A stretch of DNA of 64,000 nucleotides from Thiomonas delicata (GCF_900088825.1 NZ_LT592170.1:474972-538971), one strand, 5' to 3'; shown: positions 13,499-23,912, counted from the first letter of the stretch. Notes: generated by a model not told the origin, from the letters alone. Made by a program: numbers and translations.

Positions 13499-15088
13499 TC
13501 AGCTTTGCATCGCCATTCTCGGCATACGCTGCGCATGCGACTGGCGCGCCGATGGTTCGGCCTGCGCGTGGCCATGATCCGCCTCGGCTTCGAGCCTGAA
13601 TCCGCGCATGATGTTTTGCAGCAGGCCAGCTTGCTGGTTCATTTCCTCGGCGGTGGCGGCGAGTTCTTCCGAGGCCGAGGCGTTTTGCTGCGTCACCGCA
13701 CTGAGTTGTCCCATGGCCTGGCTGATCTGCTGCATGCCGGTGGCCTGCTCCTCGCTGGCGGCGTTGATCTCCTGCACCAAGTCGCTGGTCTTCGAAATGG
13801 CCGGCACGATCTGCCCCAGCAGGCCGCCGGCCGCTTCCGCTTGCTTGACCGAACTGGAGGCCAGATCGCCGATCTCCTTGGCCGCGACCTGGCTGCGCTC
13901 GGCCAGCTTTCTCACCTCGGCGGCCACCACGGCAAAGCCCTTGCCATGCTCGCCGGCGCGGGCGGCCTCGATGGCCGCGTTGAGCGCCAGCATGTTCGTT
14001 TGATACGCGATGTCGTCGATGATCGAGATGCGCTCGGCGATCGACTGCATGGCCGCCACCGTCTGCTGCACTGCCGCGCCCCCCTCGCGCGCCTGGGACG
14101 AAGCCTGCTGCGCCATGGCGTCGGTGAGACGGGCGTTGTCGGCGTTTTGCTTGATCGAGGCCGTGGCCTGCTCCAGCGTGGCCGAAGTCTCTTCCACCGA
14201 GGCGGCCTGCTCCGAGGCCGACTGCGACAGGCTTTGCGAGGTGCTGGAGACCTGGGTCGAGGCCGAGGACAGGTTGTCGGCGGCGGCGCGCACGGTCGTC
14301 AGCGCACTCAGCAGCTTGGCGCGCATGGTGTACACGGCGTCCATCACGCTGTTGACGGGCACGCCTGAAGACGCGGGGCCGATCGACAGATCGCCGGCGG
14401 CGATCGCCTGTGCCAGGCGTGCCACCTCGGCCGGTTCGCCGCCCAGCTGGCGCGTCAACGAACGGGTGATCCATGTCGCGATGAATATCGCCAGAGCCAG
14501 CGCCGCGAAGCTAAACCCGAACCCCAGCATGCGCGCCGTGCGATAGTCCTGCTCGCTGCTTTCGTAGGCCTTTTGGATCTTCGCATCCTGCAGTGCCGAC
14601 AGGCGTTCGAGATCGCCGCGTATCTGGCTGACGATCGGCAGGTACTGCTGGGTGAAAACGGGAACGGCTTGCAGATAAAGATCCTGCGACATCAACTGAA
14701 TCGCGGCCTCCTGGAATTTGCGCCCCTCCATGAGCAGGGTCTCGACATGCTTGAGCAGATCGGCCGACTGGGCGCTCATGGGCATGGCGCGGAGCTCCAG
14801 CATGATGCGATTCGTGCTTGCGTGATTGGCCTGGAGCACCGCCTTGCGCGCCGCGGACCAATCGCTTTTGAGCATGGTGTCGTACATCGTGCCCGTGCTG
14901 TTTCGAAAGTTGAACTGGATCTGATTCAACAACTTTTCGCGGCGGACGTCCTGGTTGACGATTTCGCGCAGATGGCCGTTGATCCGCGCCATTTGGACGA
15001 TGCCGTAGCCGGCGAGAATCAGCAGCAAGGCCATCAGTGCGCCGAACCCAAGTCCGAGTCGAACGCTCACGCGCAAGTTTTGAAACAT
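13499..15088 (-). CDS. methyl-accepting chemotaxis protein
   Basis: Inner-membrane chemoreceptor, 529 residues from [12 protein letters not shown]. The first membrane segment lies at about 11-33, a periplasmic four-helix-bundle ligand domain at about 35-185, the second membrane segment at about 187-208, then HAMP and the cytoplasmic signalling coiled coil. The hairpin tip is [20 protein letters not shown] followed by [19 protein letters not shown], the region that contacts CheA and CheW. A Glu-rich methylation site is seen in [13 protein letters not shown]. The ligand is unknown. No che genes adjoin it, and its end abuts the truncated hsdM. Confidence 0.93.
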   Translation of the reverse strand: MFQNLRVSVRLGLGFGALMALLLILAGYGIVQMARINGHLREIVNQDVRREKLLNQIQFNFRNSTGTMYDTMLKSDWSAARKAVLQANHASTNRIMLELRAMPMSAQSADLLKHVETLLMEGRKFQEAAIQLMSQDLYLQAVPVFTQQYLPIVSQIRGDLERLSALQDAKIQKAYESSEQDYRTARMLGFGFSFAALALAIFIATWITRSLTRQLGGEPAEVARLAQAIAAGDLSIGPASSGVPVNSVMDAVYTMRAKLLSALTTVRAAADNLSSASTQVSSTSQSLSQSASEQAASVEETSATLEQATASIKQNADNARLTDAMAQQASSQAREGGAAVQQTVAAMQSIAERISIIDDIAYQTNMLALNAAIEAARAGEHGKGFAVVAAEVRKLAERSQVAAKEIGDLASSSVKQAEAAGGLLGQIVPAISKTSDLVQEINAASEEQATGMQQISQAMGQLSAVTQQNASASEELAATAEEMNQQAGLLQNIMRGFRLEAEADHGHAQAEPSARQSHAQRMPRMAMQS

Positions 15089-15200
15089 GATCAAGCTTCC
15101 ATGTGGGAATCGATGGCTTGATAGTGTCGGCAGTATGTGTGACATCTCGATGTCAGTCACACGAAAGACGCATACCCGGAAGACCCGCACCCGCAAACGG

Positions 15201-16184
15201 CTACAGGAAGGGATGTCTCGTCGGGTCTGTAAATGTCGGGGCGGTTTGCGCGAAGGCGCGGCTCGCCGACAGTTTCTGCTCGCGCTCGCGAACCATGCGG
15301 ACCAAGGCGCTGGCGGGCAACGATAGCGAGGGCTCGTCGCGCATCACCAGCAGCAGTTGGCGGCGGGTGGGCATGCCGGACAGCCGTTTGAGCGCCAGCC
15401 CCATCGATTTCACGTGCGGAACCGCGCCGGCCATCGGCAGGATCCCGATGCCCAGGCCGGCCACGATCATGCGGCAGACTTCGTCGAAACCGCGCACTTG
15501 CACGCGGATTTTCAGCTGCAGGCCCTTGGCATCGGCCGCCGCGGCGATCTGGCGCATCAGCGAAGTCGCGCGGTTCAGGCCGACGATGTCGTGGCGCAGC
15601 ACCTCGTCGATCGGCACCGCGTCGAGGCCCGCCAGCGGATGCGCCGCGGGCAGCACCAGCATCAGTTCGTCGCTGTCGCAGGCCAGGGCCTGTAGATCGC
15701 CGATGGGCGTATTGTTGCCAATGATGCCCAGCTCGGCATTGCCGCGCGCCACCGCGCGGACCACCTCCTCGCTGAGGGCATCCTCCAAGTCGAGCATGAC
15801 CGAAGGGTAGGCCGCCGAATAGAGCGCCAGCAGGTTCGGCAGGAAACCGGTGAAGGCCGAGGTGTTGGCCCAAAGGCGCAGGTGGCCGCCCGCCCCCCTG
15901 TGATAGTCGACCATCGCCACCGACAGCTGCTCGATGCCGGCGACGATGCTGATCGCATAGCGCAGGAAAGTCAGCCCCGGGGCGGTCGGCGTCACGCCCT
16001 TCTTGTTGCGGACCAGCAGCGTGCTGCCAACATGGCTTTCCAGCTCGGCCAGCCGCTTGCTCGCCGCCGGCAGGCTGATTGCCATGTGCTCGGCGCCGAG
16101 CGTCAGGCTGCCCGCCTCGACGGCTGCGACAAACAGCCGCAGAGTCGTCAGGTCGAAGCGAGCCGGGTTGATCGCATGTTCCAT
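15201..16184 (-). CDS. LysR-family regulator of the adjacent catabolic operon
   Basis: 327-residue transcription factor. The winged helix-turn-helix is at about 12-70 ([21 protein letters not shown] then [12 protein letters not shown]), followed by the two-lobed periplasmic-binding-type effector domain (about 98-300). It is divergent from the MFS-CoA-transferase-lyase-hydratase operon. A perfect TTAACCA-A-TGGTTAA palindrome lies ten bases upstream of its own start, so auto-repression and effector-dependent activation of the operon are the likely mode. The effector would be expected to be the substrate or an intermediate of that pathway. Confidence 0.9.
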   Translation of the reverse strand: MEHAINPARFDLTTLRLFVAAVEAGSLTLGAEHMAISLPAASKRLAELESHVGSTLLVRNKKGVTPTAPGLTFLRYAISIVAGIEQLSVAMVDYHRGAGGHLRLWANTSAFTGFLPNLLALYSAAYPSVMLDLEDALSEEVVRAVARGNAELGIIGNNTPIGDLQALACDSDELMLVLPAAHPLAGLDAVPIDEVLRHDIVGLNRATSLMRQIAAAADAKGLQLKIRVQVRGFDEVCRMIVAGLGIGILPMAGAVPHVKSMGLALKRLSGMPTRRQLLLVMRDEPSLSLPASALVRMVREREQKLSASRAFAQTAPTFTDPTRHPFL

Positions 16185-16193
16185 CGAATTGAG

Positions 16194-16208
16194 TTAACCA
16201 ATGGTTAA
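16194..16208. promoter_or_regulatory. LysR-type operator palindrome
   Basis: TTAACCA-A-TGGTTAA is a perfect 15-bp dyad containing the LysR-box pattern T-N11-A. It lies 9 bp before the LysR start codon and about 115 bp before the permease start, the usual position for the recognition-binding site. A second, weaker activation site would be expected between here and the operon promoter. Confidence 0.65.
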
Positions 16209-16322
16209 GGATAGGTCAACCAGTTTCGAATCGACAACGGGGATCTCCCCCTAAGCTTGAACTCGATCGGCGGACGCGGCGACGCCCGGCCGGGATCTGG
16301 CTCAAAGCATAAGGAGGAGACG

Positions 16323-17675
16323 ATGGACGCGAACAAGATGGAGGCGGCGCAGCTCGCCCCGGCACGCTGGAACACCGGGTTGACGGCGATGCATTGGCGA
16401 GTGCTCACCGGGGGATTCCTCGGCTGGGTCTTCGATGGTTATGAGGCGATCGCGCTGGTCATGGTCCTCGTGCCCATGCTGCATTCGCTGCTCGCACCGG
16501 CGCAGCTGGCGTCGTTTCCGGTGTATGCCGGCACGGCCATCGGCATCACGCTGCTGGGCTGGGGGCTGGGCGGGCTGGTGGGCGGGGTGCTGGCCGACTA
16601 CATCGGGCGCAAGCGCATGATGCTGTGGTCGGTGTTCCTGTATGCGATGTTCTCGGGCCTGACCGCGTTCGCCGACAGTTTTGTGATGCTGTGCGCGCTG
16701 CGCTTTCTCACCGGCCTGGCGCTGGGCAGCGAGTGGAGCACGGGCATCTCGCTGCTTGCCGAGACCTGGCCGCAAAACGCGCGCGCCAAGGGCGCCGGTT
16801 TCCTGCAGTCGGGCTTCGGCTGGGGCACGCTGCTGGCCTCGGTGGCGTGGTACGTGCTGTCGAGCACGCATCCGTTGGGCGCGCAGAGCTGGCGCCTGAT
16901 GTTCATCCTCGGCGCGGTGCCGGCGCTGTTCGTGCTGTACCTGCGTCGCGGCATCGACGAGTCGGAGAAGTGGCGCGAGGCGGTGCGCGAGCGCCGTTGG
17001 GGCCCCACCGAGGCCAGCGTGCGCAGCGGCGACAAGACATCGCGGCGGCCATTCTCGCTGGCCCAGCTGTTCCGCGATCCGGTGGCGCGCCGCCGCACCA
17101 TCATCACCACGGTGCTGTCGATCGTCACGACCGTGGGCTGGTGGGCGATCTCGAGTTGGCTGCCCATCTACACCATCGGCCTGGCCAAGGCGCAGGGCCT
17201 GGCCGGCGGCCCGGTGTGGGGCGCGCGGGTATCCATCTCCTACACGGTGGGGGCGATCGTGGCCTACATGATCGCCGGCTTCATCGCCGACGCCATCGGC
17301 CGGCGCGTCTTCATGTTCCTGACCTTCGTCGGCTGCCTGATCACCACGGTCATCACCTACAAGTTCACCCATACGGTGGATGCGATGATGATCGTGGCGC
17401 CGGTCAACGGCTTTTTCACCTTGGGGTGCGCCTATGTGTGGATGGCCATCTACCCGGTCGAGCTGTTCACCTCGACGGTGCGTTCGACCGCCATCAGCGT
17501 GGTGTTCAACGCCGCGCGGCTCATCGCCTGGGTGTTTCCCATCATCGCCGGCACGCTCATCCACTCGTTCGGCGGAATCAGCCAGGCCGCGCTGATCATG
17601 GGCTCGGTCTACGTGCTGGGGCTGGTGCTGCCGTGGATGCTGCCGGAAACGGTGGCGACCGGCCTGCCGGATTGA
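16323..17675 (+). CDS. MFS carboxylate:proton symporter-type permease
   Basis: Inner-membrane transporter, 450 residues. The start at MDANKMEAAQ is fixed by an AAGGAGGAGACG ribosome-binding site. Twelve hydrophobic segments are visible. Segment 1 carries FDGYEAIALVMVLVP, and the loop 2-3 motif GGVLADYIGRKRMM is present, a pattern of the sialate/aromatic-acid:proton symporter groups. The central loop (about 205-245) is basic. As first gene of an operon for CoA-dependent degradation of an organic acid, it probably imports the substrate, perhaps a C5 dicarboxylate such as citraconate, mesaconate or citramalate (inference). Confidence 0.85.
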   Translation: MDANKMEAAQLAPARWNTGLTAMHWRVLTGGFLGWVFDGYEAIALVMVLVPMLHSLLAPAQLASFPVYAGTAIGITLLGWGLGGLVGGVLADYIGRKRMMLWSVFLYAMFSGLTAFADSFVMLCALRFLTGLALGSEWSTGISLLAETWPQNARAKGAGFLQSGFGWGTLLASVAWYVLSSTHPLGAQSWRLMFILGAVPALFVLYLRRGIDESEKWREAVRERRWGPTEASVRSGDKTSRRPFSLAQLFRDPVARRRTIITTVLSIVTTVGWWAISSWLPIYTIGLAKAQGLAGGPVWGARVSISYTVGAIVAYMIAGFIADAIGRRVFMFLTFVGCLITTVITYKFTHTVDAMMIVAPVNGFFTLGCAYVWMAIYPVELFTSTVRSTAISVVFNAARLIAWVFPIIAGTLIHSFGGISQAALIMGSVYVLGLVLPWMLPETVATGLPD

Positions 17676-17781
17676 GCGTTTTGCGTCGGCGGTGCCGACG
17701 CGAACCGTCGATGAACCCTTGGTTGAGCATGCGTCGACGGATCGTCGTTCGACGCGGCTTCTCTCCCGAACACCTTCCATC

Positions 17782-19005
17782 ATGCAAGAACAAACCCTTG
17801 GCGGTGAGACTGACGCGCCCCTGCCCCTGGCTGGGATCCGCGTCGTCGAACTCGGCACGCTGATCGCCGGGCCCTATGCCGCCGCGCTGCTGGCCCAGTT
17901 CGGCGCCGAGGTGATCAAGATCGAGTCGCCCGGGCTCGGCGACCCGCTACGTTCCTGGCGCAAACTGCACCGTGGCACCTCGCTGTGGTGGTACGCGCAA
18001 AGCCGCAACAAGAAATCGCTGACCGTCAACCTCAAGCACGCCGACGGGCAGCGCATCGTGCGTGAGTTGGCGGCCACCGCGGACATCGTGATCGAGAACT
18101 TCCGCCCCGGCACCCTCGAGCAATGGGGCCTGGGCTGGGAGGACCTGCATCGCATCAATCCGTCGCTGATCATGGTGCGAGTGTCCGGTTACGGCCAGAC
18201 AGGTCCGTACAAGGACCGCCCGGGGTTCGCCGCGATCGCCGAGTCCATGGGCGGGCTGCGCTACCTGGTCGGCGAACCCGGGCGCCCGCCGGTGCGTACC
18301 GGCGTGAGCCTGGGCGACACCCTGGCTTCGCTGTACGGGGTGATCGGGGCGATGATGGCCATGCACCATCTGAAGGTCAATGGCGGAAGCGGGCAGTTCA
18401 TCGACGTGGCGTTGTACGAAGCCGTGTTCGGGATCATGGAAAGCCTGATCCCGGAGTATTCCGCCCAGGGCTTCGTGCGCGAGCGCTCCGGCGCCACGCT
18501 GCCGGGTATCGCGCCGTCGAACACGTATCTGTGCCGCGACGGTCGCTATGTGATCATCGCCGGCAACGCCGACAGCATCTACCGCCGGCTGATGCACGCG
18601 ATCGGCCGCGCCGACCTGGCCGACGATCCGCAACTGGCCCGCAACGAGGGCCGCGTGCGCCAGGCCGACTTGCTCGACGAGGCCATCGGCGCGTGGACCG
18701 GCGCTCACGACCTGGAGCACGTGCTGCAGGTGCTGGAAGCGGCCGAGGTGCCGAGCGGGCGCATCTACACCGCGGCCGACATCCATGCCGACGCGCATTA
18801 CCGCGCGCGCGAGATGATCGAGCCCCACACGCTGCCCGGCGGCCAGCAAGTCGACTTTCCCGGCGTCGTGCCCAAGCTGTCGCAGACTCCGGGCCGCACG
18901 CGCTGGCTGGGTCCGGCGTTGGGCGAGCATACCGACCAGATCCTCGAGGAACTGGGTTACGGAGCCCAGGCGCGCGAGCAAATGCGCGCTGGCGGCGCGA
19001 TCTGA
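17782..19005 (+). CDS. class III (CaiB/BaiF) CoA-transferase, candidate succinyl-CoA:citramalate CoA-transferase
   Basis: 407-residue cytosolic enzyme that moves CoA from an acyl-CoA to a carboxylate. It shows the family N-terminus LAGIRVVELGTLIAGPYAAA, then VIKIESPGLGDPLR, NKKSLTVNLKHADG and IVIENFRPGTLEQWGLG. The catalytic Asp is about 179 in VSLGDTLASLYG, and the C-terminal LGEHTDQILEELGY is present. The gene lies between a permease and an HMG-CoA-lyase-type enzyme, and LeuC/LeuD-type genes follow. Together this suggests (R)-citramalate as acceptor, giving (R)-citramalyl-CoA. Related carboxylates such as itaconate remain possible. Confidence 0.82.
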   Translation: MQEQTLGGETDAPLPLAGIRVVELGTLIAGPYAAALLAQFGAEVIKIESPGLGDPLRSWRKLHRGTSLWWYAQSRNKKSLTVNLKHADGQRIVRELAATADIVIENFRPGTLEQWGLGWEDLHRINPSLIMVRVSGYGQTGPYKDRPGFAAIAESMGGLRYLVGEPGRPPVRTGVSLGDTLASLYGVIGAMMAMHHLKVNGGSGQFIDVALYEAVFGIMESLIPEYSAQGFVRERSGATLPGIAPSNTYLCRDGRYVIIAGNADSIYRRLMHAIGRADLADDPQLARNEGRVRQADLLDEAIGAWTGAHDLEHVLQVLEAAEVPSGRIYTAADIHADAHYRAREMIEPHTLPGGQQVDFPGVVPKLSQTPGRTRWLGPALGEHTDQILEELGYGAQAREQMRAGGAI

Positions 19006-19020
19006 AGAAGGGGATCCGAC

Positions 19021-20004
19021 ATGCTGCAAGCAGCCGAGGGCAAACGCCTGTACATCCAGGAAGTATCGGTGCGCGATGGCTTCCAGATCGAGCCGGTGTT
19101 CGTGCCGACCGCCGACAAGATCGCCCTCATCGATCGCCTCTCGCGCAGCGGCCTGGCCAAAATCGAGGTGACGTCGTTTTCCTCGCCGAAGGCGATTCCC
19201 GCGCTGGCCGACGCCGCCGAGGTCATGGCCGGCATCCAGCGCATGCCCGGCGTCGAGTACGCCGCGCTGGTGCCCAACGCCAAAGGCGGCGAACGCGCGC
19301 TGGCCTGCCAGGCCGATGAGCTCAACATCGTGATGTCGGCCAGCGAGAGCCACAACCGCGCCAACCTGCGCATGAGCCGCGAGCAGTCGCTGGCGCAGTT
19401 CGCCGACATCGTCGCGCTGGCGCGCGGGCGCAGCGAGATCAACGCCTCGCTGTCGACCGCTTTCGGCTGCCCGTTCGAGGGCGAGGTCGGCCAGGCCGAG
19501 GTGTTGCGCCTGGTCGAACGCATCGCCGGCCTGGGCATCCGCCGCCTGACCCTGTGCGACACCACCGGCATGGCCCACCCGGCGCAGGTGCAGCAGCTTT
19601 GCGCCGCGGTGATCGCGCGCCACCCGCAGATCATGCTGACCGCGCATTTCCACGACACCCGCGGCATGGGTCTGGCCAACGTGCTGGCCGCGCTCGAGGC
19701 CGGGGTGGATCGTTTCGACGCCTCGCTGGGCGGACTCGGCGGATGCCCCTTCGCGCCGGGCGCCAGCGGCAACGTGTGCACCGAGGACATGGTGCACATG
19801 CTGCAGGCCATGGGCTACGCCACCGGCGTCGACCTTGCGGGGCTGATCGCGTGCTCGCGCACGCTTCCCGGCCTGGTCGGCCACGACGTGCCGGGCCAGG
19901 TGGCCAAGGCCGGTCCGTCGAGCCGGCGCTACCCCCTGCCCGAGGGCGCCGGGCAGCCGCGCCTGGCGGGCGCCGCGCCAGTTTGCGGAGGCGCCGCGGC
20001 ATGA
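19021..20004 (+). CDS. HMG-CoA lyase-family enzyme, candidate (R)-citramalyl-CoA lyase
   Basis: TIM-barrel aldol-type lyase of 327 residues. Family marks are [10 protein letters not shown] (metal Asp), [30 protein letters not shown], the metal-binding His pair in [14 protein letters not shown], and the active-site loop [15 protein letters not shown] with its Cys. The family contains HMG-CoA lyases and also (R)-citramalyl-CoA lyase, which splits the CoA ester to acetyl-CoA and pyruvate. With a CoA-transferase 15 bp upstream and an isopropylmalate-isomerase-type pair downstream, and no leucine-degradation genes near, the citramalyl reaction is the better guess. Its stop overlaps the next start (ATGA). 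Confidence 0.8.
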   Translation: MLQAAEGKRLYIQEVSVRDGFQIEPVFVPTADKIALIDRLSRSGLAKIEVTSFSSPKAIPALADAAEVMAGIQRMPGVEYAALVPNAKGGERALACQADELNIVMSASESHNRANLRMSREQSLAQFADIVALARGRSEINASLSTAFGCPFEGEVGQAEVLRLVERIAGLGIRRLTLCDTTGMAHPAQVQQLCAAVIARHPQIMLTAHFHDTRGMGLANVLAALEAGVDRFDASLGGLGGCPFAPGASGNVCTEDMVHMLQAMGYATGVDLAGLIACSRTLPGLVGHDVPGQVAKAGPSSRRYPLPEGAGQPRLAGAAPVCGGAAA

Positions 20005-21434
20005 CGGCGCAGACCCTGTTCGACAAGCTCTGGCAGCGGCACCTCGTGCCGCTCGGCGCGGATGCCGACCCCGACGCGCCCAGCCTGCTGTACGTCGACC
20101 GCCACCTGGTGTACGAGGTCACCAGTCCGCAGGCCTTCGAAGGCCTGCGCCTGGGCGGACGCAAGCCCTGGCGCGCCGCCACCGTGCTGGCAACGGCCGA
20201 CCACAACGTGCCGACCACGGCACGCGCGCTTGGCGTGGCCGGCATCAGCGACCCGCTGTCGCGCAGGCAGGTCGAGCAGCTCGGACGCAACTGCGCCGAA
20301 TTCGGCATCACCGAGTTCGGGCTCGGCGATCGGCGCCAGGGCATCATCCACGTCATCGGCCCCGAACAGGGCGCGACCCTGCCGGGCATGACCGTGGTGG
20401 CGGGCGACTCGCACACCAGCACCCACGGCGCGTTCGGCGCGCTGGCCTTCGGCGTCGGCACCTCCGAGGTCGAGCACGTGCTGGCCACGCAGTGCCTGTC
20501 GGTGCGGCGCATGAAGACCATGTTGGTGCGCATCGACCCGGCCCTGCCCTGGGGGATCAGCGCGAAGGACCTGGCGTTGCACATCATCGGGCGCATCGGC
20601 ACCGCCGGCGCGACCGGCCATGCGATCGAGTTCGCCGGCGAGGCCATCTCGCGCTTGTCCATGGAAGGGCGCATGACCCTGTGCAACATGGCCATCGAGG
20701 CCGGGGCCCGCGTCGGCCTGATCGGCGTCGACGCGACCACCATCGACTACCTGACGGGGCGTCCCTACGCCCCGTCAGGGGCGTTGTGGGAACGCGCCGT
20801 CGCCGACTGGCGCGGCCTGCGCAGCGATGCCGGCGCGGCCTTCGATGCGTGCATCGACATCGACGCCAGCCACGTGCGCCCGATGGCCACCTGGGGCACC
20901 TCGCCCGAGATGGTGGTGCCGATCGACGCCCAGGTGCCCGACCCCGCGCTGGAGAGCGACCGCGCGAAAGCCGCGGCCATGACCCGGGCCCTCGAGTACA
21001 TGGGCCTGCAACCCGGCACGCCGATGCGCGACATCGTGCTCGACAAGGTGTTCATCGGTTCGTGCACCAACTCGCGTATCGAGGACCTGCGGGCCGCCGC
21101 CGCGGTGCTGGCTGGTCGCCGCATCGCGCCCAACATCCGCCAGGCGCTGGTCGTGCCCGGCTCCGGGCTGGTCAAGGCGCAGGCCGAGGCCGAGGGCTTG
21201 CACCGGGTGTTTCGCAACGCCGGTTTCGAGTGGCGCGACCCGGGCTGCTCGATGTGCCTGGGCATGAACGACGACCGCCTGCAGCCGGGCGAACGTTGCG
21301 CATCGACCTCGAACCGCAATTTCGAAGGCCGGCAAGGCGCGCTCGGCCGCAGCCACCTGGTCAGCCCTGCGGCGGCGGCGGCGTCCGCGCTGGCCGGCCG
21401 GCTGGCCGCCCCCGACGCCTGGAGCACGCTGTGA
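20001..21434 (+). CDS. LeuC-type hydro-lyase large subunit (3-isopropylmalate dehydratase family)
   Basis: 477-residue [4Fe-4S] aconitase-superfamily subunit. It begins [16 protein letters not shown] and shows [35 protein letters not shown] (Cys about 355) and CSMCLGMN (Cys about 416 and 419); these three Cys bind the cluster. By sequence it would be called leuC. The operon context (permease, CoA-transferase, lyase, no leuB) argues for a catabolic use such as hydrating citraconate to (R)-citramalate, a side activity known for isopropylmalate isomerases. A role in leucine biosynthesis cannot be excluded unless a second leuC exists elsewhere. Confidence 0.85.
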   Translation: MTAQTLFDKLWQRHLVPLGADADPDAPSLLYVDRHLVYEVTSPQAFEGLRLGGRKPWRAATVLATADHNVPTTARALGVAGISDPLSRRQVEQLGRNCAEFGITEFGLGDRRQGIIHVIGPEQGATLPGMTVVAGDSHTSTHGAFGALAFGVGTSEVEHVLATQCLSVRRMKTMLVRIDPALPWGISAKDLALHIIGRIGTAGATGHAIEFAGEAISRLSMEGRMTLCNMAIEAGARVGLIGVDATTIDYLTGRPYAPSGALWERAVADWRGLRSDAGAAFDACIDIDASHVRPMATWGTSPEMVVPIDAQVPDPALESDRAKAAAMTRALEYMGLQPGTPMRDIVLDKVFIGSCTNSRIEDLRAAAAVLAGRRIAPNIRQALVVPGSGLVKAQAEAEGLHRVFRNAGFEWRDPGCSMCLGMNDDRLQPGERCASTSNRNFEGRQGALGRSHLVSPAAAAASALAGRLAAPDAWSTL

Positions 21435-22075
21435 TGCAAGCCTTCACTGTGCTCGACGGCCTGGTGATGCCGCTGGACCGCGCGAATGTCGACACCGACG
21501 CGCTGATTCCCAAACAGTTCATCAAGTCCATCGAGCGCACGGGCTTCGGCCCCAACCTGTTCGATGAATGGCGCTACCTCGACCGCGGCGAGCCCGGCCA
21601 GGATCCGGCGCAGCGCCAGCCCAACCCCGACTTCCCGATGAACCAGGCGCGCTACGCCGGGGCCTCGATTCTGCTGGCCAGAGAGAATTTCGGCTGCGGC
21701 TCGAGCCGCGAGCACGCGGTCTGGGCGCTGGACAACGCGGGGTTCCGCGCGGTGATCGCGCCGAGCTTCGCCGACATCTTTTTCGGCAACTGTTTCAAGA
21801 ACGGACTGCTGCCCATCGTGCTCGACGCGGCACGGATCGACGCGCTGTTCCGCCGTGTCGAGGCCCGGCCCGGTTGGCGAATGCGCATCGACCTGCCCGC
21901 GCAGACGCTGACCCTACCCGAGGGGGATGTCTTCCAATTCGCCATCGACGCGCACCGCAAGCAGGCGCTGGTCGAGGGGCTGGACGACATCGCGCGGACC
22001 CTGGCGCAAGCCTCCTATATCCGTGCCTACGAGCAGCGCCGACGCGAGACCGAGCCCTGGCTGTTCCAGACCTGA
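21434..22075 (+). CDS. LeuD-type hydro-lyase small subunit
   Basis: Swivel-domain partner of the preceding LeuC-type protein, 213 residues, the normal LeuD size. It has the N-terminal [18 protein letters not shown] motif, the substrate-loop [14 protein letters not shown] segment, and [20 protein letters not shown]. The start overlaps the large-subunit stop by one base (TGATG), so the two chains are made together as an alpha-beta heterodimer. Its function follows that of the large subunit: hydration/dehydration of a C5-C7 branched dicarboxylate. Confidence 0.86.
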   Translation: MQAFTVLDGLVMPLDRANVDTDALIPKQFIKSIERTGFGPNLFDEWRYLDRGEPGQDPAQRQPNPDFPMNQARYAGASILLARENFGCGSSREHAVWALDNAGFRAVIAPSFADIFFGNCFKNGLLPIVLDAARIDALFRRVEARPGWRMRIDLPAQTLTLPEGDVFQFAIDAHRKQALVEGLDDIARTLAQASYIRAYEQRRRETEPWLFQT

Positions 22076-22097
22076 TCATCCCACCATCCCCGCGACC

Positions 22098-23210
22098 ATG
22101 AGTCCACTGTTCACCCCGATCCGGCTCGGCGAGCTCGAGCTGGCCAACCGCATTGTCGTCGCCCCGATGTGCCAGTATTCGGCCGACGAGGGTTGTGCCA
22201 CCGACTGGCACCTCATGCACCTGGGCCAGATGGCGATCTCGGGCGCCGGACTGCTGATCCTGGAGGCCACCGCGATCACCGCCGACGGCCGCATCACGCC
22301 GCAGGACTTGGGCCTGTGGAACGACGCCAACGAGCAGGCGCTGCGCCGCGTGCTGCGCGGCGTGCGCCAGCACTCGCCGATGCCCATCGGCATCCAGCTC
22401 TCGCACGCCGGGCGCAAGGCCTCGAGCCGCGCGCCCTGGGATGGCGGTGCGCTGTTGCTGCCGGCCGACGGCGGCTGGGATTGCGTGGCGCCTTCGCCCA
22501 TTCCCCACGGCAGCGGCGAGCCGGCCCCGGTCCAGCTCGATGCCGCCGGCCTGCAGCGCATCCGTCAGGGCTTCGTCGACGCGGCGCAACGTGCGGTACG
22601 CCTCGGGCTGGACCTGATCGAACTGCACGCGGCGCACGGCTACCTGCTGCACCAGTTCCTGTCGCCGCTGTCGAACCAGCGCACCGACGCCTATGGCGGT
22701 TCGCTGGACAACCGCATGCGTTTCGTGCTCGAGGTGTTCGACGCGGTGCGCGGGACGGTGCCCGCGCGCGTGCCTGTGGGCGTGCGCCTGTCCGCCACCG
22801 ACTGGGTGGACGGCGGCTGGGATCCCGAGCAAAGCGTCGCGCTGTGCGCGGCGCTGCGGCAGCGCGGCTGCGCCTTCGCCCACGTATCGAGCGGCGGCGT
22901 GTCACCGCTGCAACGCATCAGCGTGGGTCCGGGCTACCAGGTGGGCCTGGCCGAACACATCCGCCGCCATGTCGACATGCCGGTGGTCGCGGTCGGCCTG
23001 ATCACCGAAGCCGAGCAGGCCGAAGCCGTCATTGCCGACGGCCGCGCCGACCTCGTTGCGTTGGCGCGCGCGATGCTTTATGACCCGCGCTGGCCCTGGC
23101 ACGCCGCGGCGCGCCTGGGCGCACAGACCGTCGCGCCACCGCAGTACTGGCGTTGCCAGCCCGCGGCGCACAAGGCCTTGTTCGGCGCGACCCGCGTCGG
23201 CCAGCGATGA
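22098..23210 (+). CDS. Old Yellow Enzyme-family NADH:flavin oxidoreductase (YqjM/XenA type)
   Basis: FMN-dependent ene-reductase, 370 residues, TIM barrel. It belongs to the YqjM subclass by the early redox Cys in VVAPMCQYSAD (Cys about 25). The HAAHGYLLHQFLSPLSNQRT segment, RTDAYGGSLDNRMRF, a C-terminal FMN-phosphate site (VGLITEAEQAEAVI then GRADLVALARAML) and the terminal Arg-rich end typical of the dimer interface are present. It begins 22 bp after leuD, in the same operon. It probably reduces an activated C=C bond of a pathway substrate or detoxifies an electrophile; the natural substrate is unknown. Confidence 0.9.
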   Translation: MSPLFTPIRLGELELANRIVVAPMCQYSADEGCATDWHLMHLGQMAISGAGLLILEATAITADGRITPQDLGLWNDANEQALRRVLRGVRQHSPMPIGIQLSHAGRKASSRAPWDGGALLLPADGGWDCVAPSPIPHGSGEPAPVQLDAAGLQRIRQGFVDAAQRAVRLGLDLIELHAAHGYLLHQFLSPLSNQRTDAYGGSLDNRMRFVLEVFDAVRGTVPARVPVGVRLSATDWVDGGWDPEQSVALCAALRQRGCAFAHVSSGGVSPLQRISVGPGYQVGLAEHIRRHVDMPVVAVGLITEAEQAEAVIADGRADLVALARAMLYDPRWPWHAAARLGAQTVAPPQYWRCQPAAHKALFGATRVGQR

Positions 23211-23306
23211 GGCGAGTCGCTGGCGCCTAAGCCCCCGCGGCAAGATGGCGGAGGCGGTTTGCCCTGGAGGACCACGGTGCCGCGCCGCAGGTTCTACCAT
23301 CCGGGC

Positions 23307-23912
23307 ATGGACCCGACCACGCCACCCACTTCACCCGAGCGCGAGGGCGCGCGCACGGAAACGCCGGAGCGCACCCGGCTTTCGTCGACGTTTCCTCAAG
23401 AGCGCTCGGCAGACGCGACGGCGCCGCACGACGGCCCTGGAGACATTCTTGGCTGGGAAGATTTTCCTCCCGGCCGGGTGATCGATTGCGGCAGCACCAC
23501 CGTGAGCCGCGAGGCCATACTCGACTTTGCCCGCCAGTTCGATCCGCAGCCGTTTCATGTGGACGAGGCGGCGGCGGGGCATTCCCTGTTCGGCGGCCTC
23601 GTCGCCAGCGGCTGGCACACCTGCGCCATGGCCATGCGCCTGATGTGCGACGCCTACCTGTTGCGCACCACGAGCCAGGGCTCGCCGGGTCTCGACGAGC
23701 TGCGCTGGCTCAAGCCGGTACGCCCGGGGGACGTCCTGCGCTTGCGCATGACGGTGCTCGACGCCCGCCCGATGCGCAGCAAGCCTGATCTCGGCCTGGT
23801 GCAGTCGCATTGGGAATTGTTCAACCAGGACGACGCGGCCGTGCTGAGCATGAAGGGCTGGGCGATGTTCAGGCGCCGCGCGCACGCCATGGCGCAGGAG
23901 CAAACACGGTGA
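23307..23912 (+). CDS. MaoC-like hotdog hydratase with N-terminal extension
   Basis: 201-residue protein. Residues about 62-195 form a MaoC-type hotdog fold (WEDFPPGRVIDCGSTTVSRE, FARQFDPQPFHVDEAAA, FGGLVASGWHTCAMAMRL), with the Asp/His dyad of (R)-specific enoyl-CoA hydratases in FDPQPFHVD. The first about 60 residues are Pro/Glu/Arg-rich and look disordered, which family members usually lack, so the true start might be an internal non-ATG codon. It overlaps the next gene by four bases (GTGA). A role in acyl-CoA hydration within the operon is plausible. Confidence 0.8.
   Translation: MDPTTPPTSPEREGARTETPERTRLSSTFPQERSADATAPHDGPGDILGWEDFPPGRVIDCGSTTVSREAILDFARQFDPQPFHVDEAAAGHSLFGGLVASGWHTCAMAMRLMCDAYLLRTTSQGSPGLDELRWLKPVRPGDVLRLRMTVLDARPMRSKPDLGLVQSHWELFNQDDAAVLSMKGWAMFRRRAHAMAQEQTR

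Noticed and set aside
12102-14474. 790-codon minus-strand open frame spanning hsdM and part of the chemoreceptor
   Set aside because: It overlaps the true chemoreceptor in another frame on the same strand and hsdM on the other. It has no domains.
20001-22075. Calling the pair plain leuC and leuD of leucine biosynthesis
   Set aside because: leuB and other leucine genes are absent, and the flanking genes are catabolic. The gene symbols were withheld, though the family assignment is kept.
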